Source: Thiobacillus sp. UBA2186 (GTDB taxonomy: Bacteria > Pseudomonadota > Gammaproteobacteria > Burkholderiales > Thiobacillaceae). Taken from it: 12,815 bases of DNA. The stretch is taken from positions 1,210 through 14,024 of the forward strand of contig DCVO01000114.1 in NCBI GenBank assembly GCA_002327405.1, given 5' to 3'. Made by a program: the position numbers and the translations under genes. Positions 1 to 6,620 of this stretch are shown one piece after another (positions within the stretch are counted from its first letter, which is position 1; each line of letters starts with the position of its first letter). A model generated the notes under the pieces. The model saw only the letters and a list, made by a program, of their open reading frames with translations, ran no database searches and was not told the origin of the DNA.

Positions 1-303
1 GCCTACGTGCCCATCGTCGCCGCGCAACGCATAGGCAAAAGCCACATCCGCCTCGTGCGCGACGGCGTGCGCTTTTTGCTCATCATCTTCAAAATCGCCA
101 CGCTGTATTCACCGCTCAAGCTCTTTTTCCCGGTCAGCGCGGGCTTTTTCCTGCTCGGGCTCGGCAATTATTTGCACAGCTTTTTAACCGAGCGCCGCTT
201 TACCAACATGAGCGCGCTGCTGCTCTCGGCAGCGGTGATCGTGTTTTTGATCGGCTTGATTTCAGAGCAGATTACCAATCTGACTTACAAGCGCGAGGGT
301 TGA
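1..303 (+). CDS. GT2 (DPM1/GtrB-like) glycosyltransferase, C-terminal end only
   Basis: The reading frame is open from the first base and stops at TGA 301-303, so this is the last 100 residues of a gene that starts outside the window. The fragment opens with a soluble stretch containing GKSHIRLVRDGVRF. Two long hydrophobic segments follow (about residues 38-62 and 70-88), with a basic tail ending LTYKREG. This is the tail seen in membrane-anchored family-2 glycosyltransferases related to dolichol-phosphate mannose synthase and GtrB, which move a sugar from a nucleotide donor to polyprenyl phosphate on the cytoplasmic face. The catalytic domain is missing here, so donor and acceptor cannot be read. 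The next gene begins 36 bases downstream on the same strand, which is compatible with one transcript. The family call is fairly safe; the exact role is not. Confidence 0.75.
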   Translation, partial: AYVPIVAAQRIGKSHIRLVRDGVRFLLIIFKIATLYSPLKLFFPVSAGFFLLGLGNYLHSFLTERRFTNMSALLLSAAVIVFLIGLISEQITNLTYKREG

Positions 304-339
304 TACCCGCTGCACTTCGACATGAAATGCCCTTAAAAA

Positions 340-1419
340 ATGATACATTTTGTCATCGGCACGAAAGCACAGCTCATCAAGACAGCCCCCGTCATGCGCG
401 CGCTGAAGAATCGCGGGATTCCCTACAATTACATCTCCACCGGACAGCACCACGAAACCATTGAGGATATTCTCCGTAACTTCGGGCTTCCTGGACCCAA
501 TCGCGTTTTATATAGCGGCCCAGATATTGTGAGCATCCCTGCGATGATGCGATGGAGTGCGCACATACTTCTGAAAACCCTAAGACACCGGCGTAGCATA
601 TTTGGAGAAGATCGCAACGGTATAGTTCTCATCCATGGTGACACGTTCTCAACAATTCTAGGCGCCTTGATGGCCAAAGCGGCCGGATTGAGGGTGGGGC
701 ATATAGAATCCGGATTGCGTTCTTTCGACATTTTTCACCCATTCCCCGAGGAACTCACGCGGCTTGCAACATTTCGGCTTGCCGATGTGATGTTTTGCCC
801 GAACGAATGGGCCGTCTCGAATGTAAGGAACTACAGGGCGGAGGCCATCAATACCAACGGCAATACGCTCATGGATGCGCTAAACATAGCGATAGATCAC
901 AACCGCGAAGCGATGCCGCCCGTGCCAGATTATCCATTTGGCATCGTTTCGCTGCATCGGTCAGAAAACATTCTAACCAAAAAGGCACTTCTACGTGTTG
1001 TGGCAACCGTGGAAAAAATCGCTGTGCGGCATCGGCTGCTTTTCGTATTGCACAAGCCAACCGAGCGGCGCCTGCAAATCTCTGGGCTTCTGGATAGATT
1101 GCGCACAAACCCCAATATCGAATTCAGACCGCGTTACGGGTATTTTCAGTTTATATCACTGCTAAAACACGCCATGTTTGTAGTCACCGATGGCGGCAGC
1201 AACCAGGAGGAATGCGCCTATCTCGGCAAGCCGACTTTACTGCTGCGAAAGGCAACCGAGCGGAAAGAGGGGCTTGAAGAGCACTGCGTACTCAGCCGCT
1301 ATGACCCAGCGGTGATTGATTCTTTCATTTCGCAGAATTTTGCAATTGACAACGCGGTGCCGAGAAACACATTTTCACCTTCGACAGTCATTGCGGAATA
1401 TTGCGCCAAATTCGCCTGA
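340..1419 (+). CDS. UDP-N-acetylglucosamine 2-epimerase family protein (WecB-like)
   Basis: A 359-residue cytoplasmic enzyme of about normal length for the non-hydrolysing UDP-GlcNAc 2-epimerases, which interconvert UDP-GlcNAc and UDP-ManNAc. The family landmarks appear in order: GTKAQLIKTAPV (7-18), STGQHH (33-38), HGDT (99-102), VGHIESGLRS (119-128), FPEEL (135-139), GNTLMDAL (174-181), SLHRSEN (204-210) and the C-terminal DGGSNQEE...GKP block (284-298). By alignment in mind with E. coli WecB, the acid/base and substrate residues D95, E117, E131 and H213 correspond to D101, E123, E137 and H206. Two signatures differ from canonical WecB: GTK instead of GTR near residue 9, and DGGSNQEE instead of the usual SGGIQEE, so this is a divergent subfamily. 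ATG 340 is the natural start, although its Shine-Dalgarno is poor. It likely supplies a ManNAc-type donor to the polysaccharide. A hydrolysing NeuC-like or other sugar specificity is possible. Confidence 0.85.
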   Translation: MIHFVIGTKAQLIKTAPVMRALKNRGIPYNYISTGQHHETIEDILRNFGLPGPNRVLYSGPDIVSIPAMMRWSAHILLKTLRHRRSIFGEDRNGIVLIHGDTFSTILGALMAKAAGLRVGHIESGLRSFDIFHPFPEELTRLATFRLADVMFCPNEWAVSNVRNYRAEAINTNGNTLMDALNIAIDHNREAMPPVPDYPFGIVSLHRSENILTKKALLRVVATVEKIAVRHRLLFVLHKPTERRLQISGLLDRLRTNPNIEFRPRYGYFQFISLLKHAMFVVTDGGSNQEECAYLGKPTLLLRKATERKEGLEEHCVLSRYDPAVIDSFISQNFAIDNAVPRNTFSPSTVIAEYCAKFA

Positions 1420-1515
1420 CTTCGTTGTTATACGTTTCGGCGTAGAACTAAAATCCTGGACCAGCGAGCTCAAACGCCCCGTCCGCGCATCTTAAATTTC
1501 CGTCTGGCTTTGAAA

Positions 1516-2553
1516 ATGGCTGAAGTAGCCCTGTCCAAGAACGAGCCTGCCATCTGGTTCCCTGCCGTCCGTGCGGGCACAGGCGCCGACGTATTCACTA
1601 AGCTCCTCGTCGCCGGTCTGAGAGCACGTGGCATCCGCGCCGAAATCACCTGGCTGCCGCACCGGGCAGAGTATGCGCCGTGGACCGTCCCTGTGCCCAA
1701 GCCGCCCGCCTGGGCGAACGTGGTGCACATTAACTCGTGGTTGCACCGGCGATTTCATCCGAAAAACTTGCCCATCATTACCACCGTCCACCATTGCGTT
1801 CAGGACCCGGGCCTCAGGCGCTATAAAAGTCTCCTGCAGCGGCTTTACCATAGCACCTGGATCACACCGATGGAGCGCCACTCAATTCACACTGCCGCGA
1901 AAGTCGTTGCCGATAGCGCCTATACATCGGCCCAGCTATCAAAATTCTTCGCGCTCGATTCCGCTTATGTCATTTACCCCAGTATTGACACTTCGGAATT
2001 TACTCCCCCGCTCGCACGTGCAATTCACAAGCCTTTCAGATTACTTTATGTTGGAACCTGGTCCTCCCGAAAAGGCAGCGATCTGATTTCTCCTATCATG
2101 CAATCACTAGGAAGCGCATTCGAGTTGCAATATACAGGACAGCCACACGAGGTTTATCTAAAAAAGCTCCCATCCAATTGTAAGCGTATTGTTCCGGCCC
2201 GAACAAAAAAGGAACTGGTTGCAATTTATCAGCAGGCGGACGCTTTACTTTTCCCGTCTCGTCTTGAAGGCTTCGGCCTTGTCGCAGTTGAAGCGCAGGC
2301 TTGTGGTTTGCCAGTGATAGCGACCAAGGGATCGTCACTTCTAGAAGTGGTTGAGGATAAGAATACGGGCATATTATGCGAAATGAACAACGTGCGTCAT
2401 TTTGCTGATGCGGCGCGTGCCCTCGCTACTGACCATGAATTATGGAAAAGTATGTCGCACTCTGCGCGGGAGCATGCCGTAAGCAGCTTTGCGGCATCAA
2501 CCTTCATTGACGATCACATCAAAATATATTGCGCCACCCTCGGAAATGCATGA
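1516..2553 (+). CDS. GT4-family glycosyltransferase (GT-B fold)
   Basis: About 345 residues with the two-domain plan of GT-B retaining glycosyltransferases of family GT4. The N-terminal half has a glycine-rich loop (PAVRAGTGADVF, near residue 20) and the VVHINSWLHRRF/TTVHHCVQD region that positions the acceptor. The C-terminal half has LLYVGTWSSRKGSDL, where the donor phosphates are usually bound, and then FPSRLEGFGLVAVEAQACG, containing the conserved E-x7-E pair (E251 and E259 counted from this start). No signal peptide or membrane span is evident, so it should act at the inner face of the membrane on a lipid-linked acceptor. GT4 members in such clusters are often mannosyl- or hexosyltransferases, but the sugar cannot be read from sequence. 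ATG 1516 is chosen; an in-frame TTG two codons earlier (1510) is possible, and neither has a clear ribosome binding site. Confidence 0.85.
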   Translation: MAEVALSKNEPAIWFPAVRAGTGADVFTKLLVAGLRARGIRAEITWLPHRAEYAPWTVPVPKPPAWANVVHINSWLHRRFHPKNLPIITTVHHCVQDPGLRRYKSLLQRLYHSTWITPMERHSIHTAAKVVADSAYTSAQLSKFFALDSAYVIYPSIDTSEFTPPLARAIHKPFRLLYVGTWSSRKGSDLISPIMQSLGSAFELQYTGQPHEVYLKKLPSNCKRIVPARTKKELVAIYQQADALLFPSRLEGFGLVAVEAQACGLPVIATKGSSLLEVVEDKNTGILCEMNNVRHFADAARALATDHELWKSMSHSAREHAVSSFAASTFIDDHIKIYCATLGNA

Positions 2554-2570
2554 ATTCGCGCGCAATCCGG

Positions 2571-2588
2571 CATATTGAACTCAATATG
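2571..2588. repeat. Perfect 7-bp inverted repeat in an AT-rich spacer
   Basis: CATATTG at 2571-2577 and CAATATG at 2582-2588 are exact reverse complements around a 4-base loop. They lie 17 bases after the stop codon of the GT4 gene, in the 139-base AT-rich spacer before the next gene. No run of T follows on either strand, so it is not a convincing intrinsic terminator. It could be an operator-like dyad or chance in AT-rich DNA. Confidence 0.3.
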
Positions 2589-2692
2589 ACTGAAATACAA
2601 TTCTTAAAATCCACTCGTCCAACCACAAAATAGAATATATCAGCGATCAGGCGCGAGTATTTTCAGAGCACCGACAAAATCCGGGGATAGCT

Positions 2693-3844
2693 ATGAGCAA
2701 CAAACTCACCATCATTATTCCGACAAGGAATCGTGCAAATCTAGCAATAAATGCCGTCGAATCCATTCTCGGTCAGCAAGACCTATCGCCCCACATTTTG
2801 CTTTCGGATAACTCCACCAACCATGAAGACTCCGCATTGCTAAATGATTACGTAACAAATGCCAGCAGCAAAAGCGTAACTCTGATTCGGCCGCAAAAAC
2901 CATTGCCAATGAGCGATCACTGGAATTGGGCAATGGAACATGCGCTCACCAACACTGACAGCACCCACTTCGCAATTCTTACTGACCGGATGCTCTTTCG
3001 TCCCGGGTCGACCAGAGAAATTCTGGAGCTAATAGATGAGCGCCCAAATAAAGTCATAAGCTACACTTATGACAGAATAAATGACCACGCCCAACCAGTT
3101 GTTTACCAACCGCTGCCCCGCTCTGGGTTTATACTCGCACTCAGCTCGTCCCATCTTTTGCATATGGCTGCGAGCATGAAATTTTCGTCATGCCTCCCTC
3201 GGATGCTAAATTCAGTTTCCCCGAGAGACCTACTGGAAAAAATGCGAGTTCGCTTCGGATCTATATTTTCTTCAATTTCACCTGATTATTGCTATTGCTT
3301 CAGAGCACTATCTCAGGAAAATTCCATCGTTTATTACGACAAATCAATTCTACTGAGCTATGCGCACGACCGCAGCAATGGCGCAAATGTTTCGCGGGGC
3401 ACCCAATCCCTTGATCACCTGGACTTTCTTCGAAGCCAGTCGAGCGGATCCATTAACGGCAACACGCCCCTGCCGCAAATCATGACAGTCGGGAATGCGG
3501 TCGTCAATGAATATAATTTCGTGAAGGAAGAATCCGAGAGCCCGGAATTCCCGGAGATAAAACAAGACGCTTACCTCGGCTTTCTCGCGCAGGAGGTTAG
3601 CAACTACAACAACCAGGAAGCGATGGAGTCTGCCTTTTTGACACTAAAAAATGCTGGATGGATTCAACCGCCACCACGCATGTTCAGTGCATGCGTTAAC
3701 TTTTTCAACAGGGCTGCCCTCTGGGCGCTTTCTCGCAAATTCGGGACAAGCCAAGACGCGATTGCCTACGCCTTAGCCACGGGCCCGAGGACTCATCCTA
3801 TTTTTTTTGCATTAAGAAACGATCTCAAAAAGGCGCAAATCTGA
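2693..3844 (+). CDS. GT2/GT-A-like glycosyltransferase with a long unassigned C-terminal region
   Basis: A 383-residue protein. The first 110 residues look like a GT-A family-2 transferase: LTIIIPTRNRANLAINAVESIL-type start (5-26), the nucleotide-contacting LLSDNST (36-42), MSDHWNWAMEHA (73-84) and FAILTDRML (93-101), where D98 stands at the usual DxD metal site. A SISPDYCYCFRAL stretch (194-206) matches the acceptor-side region I associate with this GT2 subgroup. From about residue 210 to the end I recognise no domain; it is polar, with a QPPPRM turn near 325-330. No membrane span is evident. A Shine-Dalgarno-like GGGGA (2683-2687) lies 5 bases before ATG 2693, which supports the start. The gene is visibly more AT-rich than the genes to its right and sits after a 139-base AT-rich gap, so it may be a separate acquisition. 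Donor and acceptor are unknown. Confidence 0.75.
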   Translation: MSNKLTIIIPTRNRANLAINAVESILGQQDLSPHILLSDNSTNHEDSALLNDYVTNASSKSVTLIRPQKPLPMSDHWNWAMEHALTNTDSTHFAILTDRMLFRPGSTREILELIDERPNKVISYTYDRINDHAQPVVYQPLPRSGFILALSSSHLLHMAASMKFSSCLPRMLNSVSPRDLLEKMRVRFGSIFSSISPDYCYCFRALSQENSIVYYDKSILLSYAHDRSNGANVSRGTQSLDHLDFLRSQSSGSINGNTPLPQIMTVGNAVVNEYNFVKEESESPEFPEIKQDAYLGFLAQEVSNYNNQEAMESAFLTLKNAGWIQPPPRMFSACVNFFNRAALWALSRKFGTSQDAIAYALATGPRTHPIFFALRNDLKKAQI

Positions 3845-3869
3845 TTGACTTTCAGCGTCGGCAGAGATA

Positions 3870-3904
3870 GGTGCCAGACACCGCAGTCCTCTGGCGCCTA
3901 AGTT
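3870..3904 (+). terminator. Hairpin terminator candidate / REP-like palindrome between convergent operons
   Basis: GGTGCCAGA (3870-3878) can pair with TCTGGCGCC (3890-3898) over 9 bp with one G-U wobble and an 11-base loop. TAAGTTTT follows (3899-3906), a weak T-run. The wobble pairs only in the + strand transcript, so it should mainly end transcription of the + strand glycosyltransferase, whose stop is 26 bases upstream. The right arm touches the stop codon of the - strand gene. The inner 13-mer GGTGCCAGACACC (3870-3882) is itself a GGTG/CACC palindrome of a kind I associate with repetitive extragenic elements. Confidence 0.5.
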
Positions 3905-4671
3905 TTCACACGCTGCAGGTAGCCATCCGGCGCAACCGTGATCAGTAGCTTATGCTGGATGCTCTGGTCGATCTGGAATTCCGGGTGGGTTTTCAGGTAT
4001 TCCCAAACCGCCGTTTTGGGGTTGTTGCCCGGCCCCCAGGGTCGGTCAGGGAACATGCTCTCGGGCATGTCCTCGATGATGGTGTCGAAGACCACGCAGT
4101 AGCTGTCTGCGCTGACCAGCGGCGCATAGGCCTCCAGCTCGGCGAGCACATGTTCATGGGTGTGGTTGCTGTCGAGGCACACCAGTACCCGCGAGTGGCT
4201 GGCTGCGATGGCCTGCACCTGCGCGATCACGTCCGGCGCGATGCTGGAGCCCTGGATCATCTGGATGCGCGTGGCCATCGGATGCGCTTCGATTGCCGCG
4301 CGGTTGTGGGCGCGGATGTCGATGTCGATGCCGAGCACCTTGCGCCGCGATTCCCTGGGATTGAAGCTGATGCCCGCGTCGATGGCCTCGCAGATATCAA
4401 GCTGCGCGAGCATGGAGGCGCTGAAAATCAGCGAGCCACCGTGGGCGATACCGGTCTCGATGATCAGGTCGGGCTTGACCTGCCAGATGAGTTCCTGCAT
4501 GGCCACGATGTCTTGGGGGTACTGGATTATTGGCCGTCCCATCCAGGCGAAGTTGTAGGAATATTGCGCCGCGATCGAAGCGCGGAGAAAGGCCTCGGTG
4601 CTGGCGGCCAGCGTAGGGTTGTGCGCATTCGTGGCAACACGCGTCGCGACCTCGTTGTCAAAATCATTCAT
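3898..4671 (-). CDS. CmcI / rhamnosyl O-methyltransferase-like protein ('cephalosporin hydroxylase' family)
   Basis: A 257-residue protein matching the family named after cephalosporin hydroxylase CmcI (PF04989). Despite that name the fold is a class I SAM-dependent methyltransferase, and the family includes mycobacterial rhamnosyl O-methyltransferase Rv2959c. Visible landmarks are WMGRPIIQYPQD (43-54), the SAM-loop motif IETGIAHGGSL (71-81), LGIDIDIR (113-120), CLDSNHTHEHV (165-175) with the Asp/His cluster usual for metal or catalysis, VVFDT (193-197) and DRPWGPGNNPKTAV (209-222). It is last in the - strand operon; its ATG overlaps the end of the upstream methyltransferase gene by 8 bases, so translation is probably coupled. 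The best guess is O-methylation of a sugar of the glycan, perhaps the CDP-derived deoxysugar. True hydroxylase activity is unlikely here. The family is clear; the substrate is inference. Confidence 0.85.
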   Translation of the reverse strand: MNDFDNEVATRVATNAHNPTLAASTEAFLRASIAAQYSYNFAWMGRPIIQYPQDIVAMQELIWQVKPDLIIETGIAHGGSLIFSASMLAQLDICEAIDAGISFNPRESRRKVLGIDIDIRAHNRAAIEAHPMATRIQMIQGSSIAPDVIAQVQAIAASHSRVLVCLDSNHTHEHVLAELEAYAPLVSADSYCVVFDTIIEDMPESMFPDRPWGPGNNPKTAVWEYLKTHPEFQIDQSIQHKLLITVAPDGYLQRVKT

Positions 4672-5716
4672 GGTCGAAACTCACATAGCAGTAGGCGTTG
4701 TTGGACATTTCCCGGATTTCTTCGAGGTAATTTGAATTCATCACATACAGCGTTGCCCCCGGCGGCAGGGCGGCTAGTGCGCTGGCCGGATCTTCCACCA
4801 GGAGGCCGGTACCCGGGAGGTACTTTCCCTGCTTGGCGGGATTGATGTCGATCACCCGCGCAATTGGCCGCGTCAGTCGCTCCCGCAACAGGGCGAAGAT
4901 GACCCCTTTGGAAGCGCCGCCCCAGATCGCAGCAGGCCCGTGAACCGTGCCGGTGTCGAGACTGCGGAGGAAGTCGACTGGGAAGTCCACCTGGTCGGTC
5001 TCGCCAGCGCGGGGTGCCTTCAGGCTGGCCAGATCAGCGACAACGTACAGGTATTGATCGCCGAACAGGCGGCCGCTGGCGACGATATTGCCGAACAGGC
5101 GTGCAAAATCAGCGAGGCGGAAATAATTGACGTGCTCGTAGTAAATATCGAACCAAGCGCGGTGCGCGCAAATCCAGTCAAAGCAGGGTACTTCGATATA
5201 GATCAGGCCGCCTCCTCCGTTGGCTGCGCGCAGCTGTTGCAGGAATTGCAGTGGCTTTTGCACATGCTCGAGCACATGGCGCAGGACGATGCCTTGCGCC
5301 GTGATGCCGACGCCGGGCGCGAAATAGTGGCGCTGCACCCGCGGATTACTGCCTTCATACGTTGGATCGAAGCCGGCGATGTCGACGCCACGCTCGGCCA
5401 TTACCTCGAGGAAGAAGCCCTTGCCGCAGCCGACTTCGACCAGCTCGCGTCGCCCCATGGTGCGCTCGACGATCTGCGCCGCGCTGTCGAGGTGGCTCCG
5501 GAAGTGCGGACTGACGGCCTGCTCGTTCTGGTAGTTCGCGTCGTAGGCCATCAGCTCCGGGCGAAATTCGGCGTTGTAGATCAGCCCGCTGGCCAGATTC
5601 TGGACCAAGCGGACGTCGCCTCGCGGACAGGCGCGTGCCTCGGCCGCCGTGTCGTACATCCGGTTCTGAAAGATTGGCAACTGTTCGATCCGGTACAACT
5701 CGCGTTCGTTCGACAT
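4664..5716 (-). CDS. SAM-dependent methyltransferase of the sugar C-methyltransferase type, zinc cysteines lost
   Basis: A 350-residue class I methyltransferase followed by a second Rossmann-like C-terminal domain. Motif I is LVEVGCGKGFFL (92-103), then GFDPTYEG (115-122) and VLRHVLEHVQKP (144-155). YYEHVNYF (192-199) matches the Y-x-E-H catalytic region of NDP-sugar C-methyltransferases. IWGGASKGVIF (264-274) and INPAKQGKYLPGTG (291-304) match the C-methyltransferase C-terminal domain. The N-terminus retains the shape of the zinc-binding domain (LPIFQNRMYD, PRGDVRLVQNLASGLIYN), but the CxxC pairs are absent: the second pair reads NLAS and the first is not encoded. The start is ATG 5716, which shares its A with the stop of the upstream gene (TGATG) and has a good Shine-Dalgarno; an extension to 5767 would run into that gene. 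It may methylate the CDP-sugar or a related intermediate. Substrate unknown. Confidence 0.82.
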   Translation of the reverse strand: MSNERELYRIEQLPIFQNRMYDTAAEARACPRGDVRLVQNLASGLIYNAEFRPELMAYDANYQNEQAVSPHFRSHLDSAAQIVERTMGRRELVEVGCGKGFFLEVMAERGVDIAGFDPTYEGSNPRVQRHYFAPGVGITAQGIVLRHVLEHVQKPLQFLQQLRAANGGGGLIYIEVPCFDWICAHRAWFDIYYEHVNYFRLADFARLFGNIVASGRLFGDQYLYVVADLASLKAPRAGETDQVDFPVDFLRSLDTGTVHGPAAIWGGASKGVIFALLRERLTRPIARVIDINPAKQGKYLPGTGLLVEDPASALAALPPGATLYVMNSNYLEEIREMSNNAYCYVSFDHE

Positions 5717-6588
5717 CAGCTTCCCTGGATGGGCCTTTGGAGGATCGGAGTGTGGACGGCCTGCCATCCAAGCGCCTTTAGTTTTCGGTTGTCGCCGAGC
5801 AGCAGTTCGGGCTCGCCGGGCCGCGCCGAAGACAAATCGAGCACGCGCCGGGGGTCACCGCCATGCGCTTCCGCGATCCGCGTTACTACGTCGGCGATCC
5901 GCGTCGGCTGGCCGGAGGCGATGTTGTAGTCACCGTTGGCCTCCGGGCGCAGCAGGCAGGCGAAGCCGCGCGCGACGTCTTCAGCATGCAGCAAATCGCG
6001 GTAGGCCTCGGCATTCACACCGAAGGGCTCGCGCCGGCCCTCGAACACGGCGATCAATGACGGAATCAGGCGCCGCCTGTCCTCGCCCTCGCCATAGGGC
6101 AGGAACACTCTGCCCCACGCAAAGGGTACCCCGGCGGCCGCGCACACCGCAGCGAGCAGACGCCGAGTGGCATCCTTGGCGGTGCCGTAGAGCGTCGCCG
6201 GGGCCAGCGGCGTTGTCTCCTCGCGGCAGTAGCCAGCGGCCCAGTCGTATTCGGCACAGGTTCCAGCCGCAATGAGCTTTTCCCCTCCGGCGGCACAGAA
6301 CGCCTCGGCCAAGCGCACGGAAGCATCCAGCCAGCGCAGATTCAGTGGCGATGTCCAATAGGCGCCGTGCTCGGTATACCAGGCAAGGTGGATCAGGTGC
6401 GTGGGGCGCGCACTTTCGATCACCAAGGCTGGCGCTTCGGGCCGCAAAAGGTCGGCCGTAATGAAGTCGCCCACGTAATCTGCAGGCTGGGTGCGTCCGA
6501 CTGCCACGGTATCGATCCCTTGTTGCCGTAGGTCGGCGAGGACGTGGCGGCCGATAAAGCCACTTGCACCGGTCAGCAGAACTTTCAT
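5716..6588 (-). CDS. NAD(P)-dependent SDR sugar epimerase/reductase
   Basis: A 290-residue extended short-chain dehydrogenase/reductase. The nucleotide-binding loop is LLTGASGFIG (4-13), followed by HLIHLAWYT (64-72), the catalytic-site segment AAGTCAEYDW (107-116, the serine position occupied by Thr/Cys), and YGTAK (134-138) carrying the Tyr and Lys of the Y-x3-K pair. RVFLPYGEGE (160-169) and DLLHAEDVARGF (198-209) are typical of NDP-sugar modifying members. Its place between two C-methyltransferase-like genes, downstream of rfbF and rfbG, suggests it reduces the 4-keto group of the methylated CDP-sugar. A C4 epimerase is the alternative. ATG 6588 is preferred because the longer frame to 6720 overlaps the upstream gene and adds a non-family N-terminus. 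It lies 32 bases after the previous stop, the only real gap in the block. Confidence 0.83.
   Translation of the reverse strand: MKVLLTGASGFIGRHVLADLRQQGIDTVAVGRTQPADYVGDFITADLLRPEAPALVIESARPTHLIHLAWYTEHGAYWTSPLNLRWLDASVRLAEAFCAAGGEKLIAAGTCAEYDWAAGYCREETTPLAPATLYGTAKDATRRLLAAVCAAAGVPFAWGRVFLPYGEGEDRRRLIPSLIAVFEGRREPFGVNAEAYRDLLHAEDVARGFACLLRPEANGDYNIASGQPTRIADVVTRIAEAHGGDPRRVLDLSSARPGEPELLLGDNRKLKALGWQAVHTPILQRPIQGS
5721..5726 (-). promoter_or_regulatory. Shine-Dalgarno fixing the methyltransferase start at 5716
   Basis: Read on the - strand this is AGGGAA; its AGGG core lies 6 bases from ATG 5716-5714. It sits inside the end of the upstream SDR gene and supports the shorter start, with TGATG stop-start coupling. 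Confidence 0.6.
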
Positions 6589-6620
6589 GGTGGTGGGAGT
6601 CGGGTCGGGTGGCGAATCAT

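Noticed and set aside
2631..2640. TAGAATATAT as a -10 box for a promoter of the GT2-like gene
   Set aside because: No acceptable -35 at 16-18 bases upstream; AT-rich spacers give such matches by chance.
3952..4845. Long + strand open frame (297 codons) opposite the CmcI-like and second methyltransferase genes
   Set aside because: It spans two well-supported - strand genes, has no recognisable motifs and is rich in Asp/Arg/His/Val as expected from the antisense frame of GC-rich DNA.
4940..5929. Long + strand open frame (329 codons)
   Set aside because: Antisense to the second methyltransferase and the SDR gene, which have clear family motifs; no domain seen.
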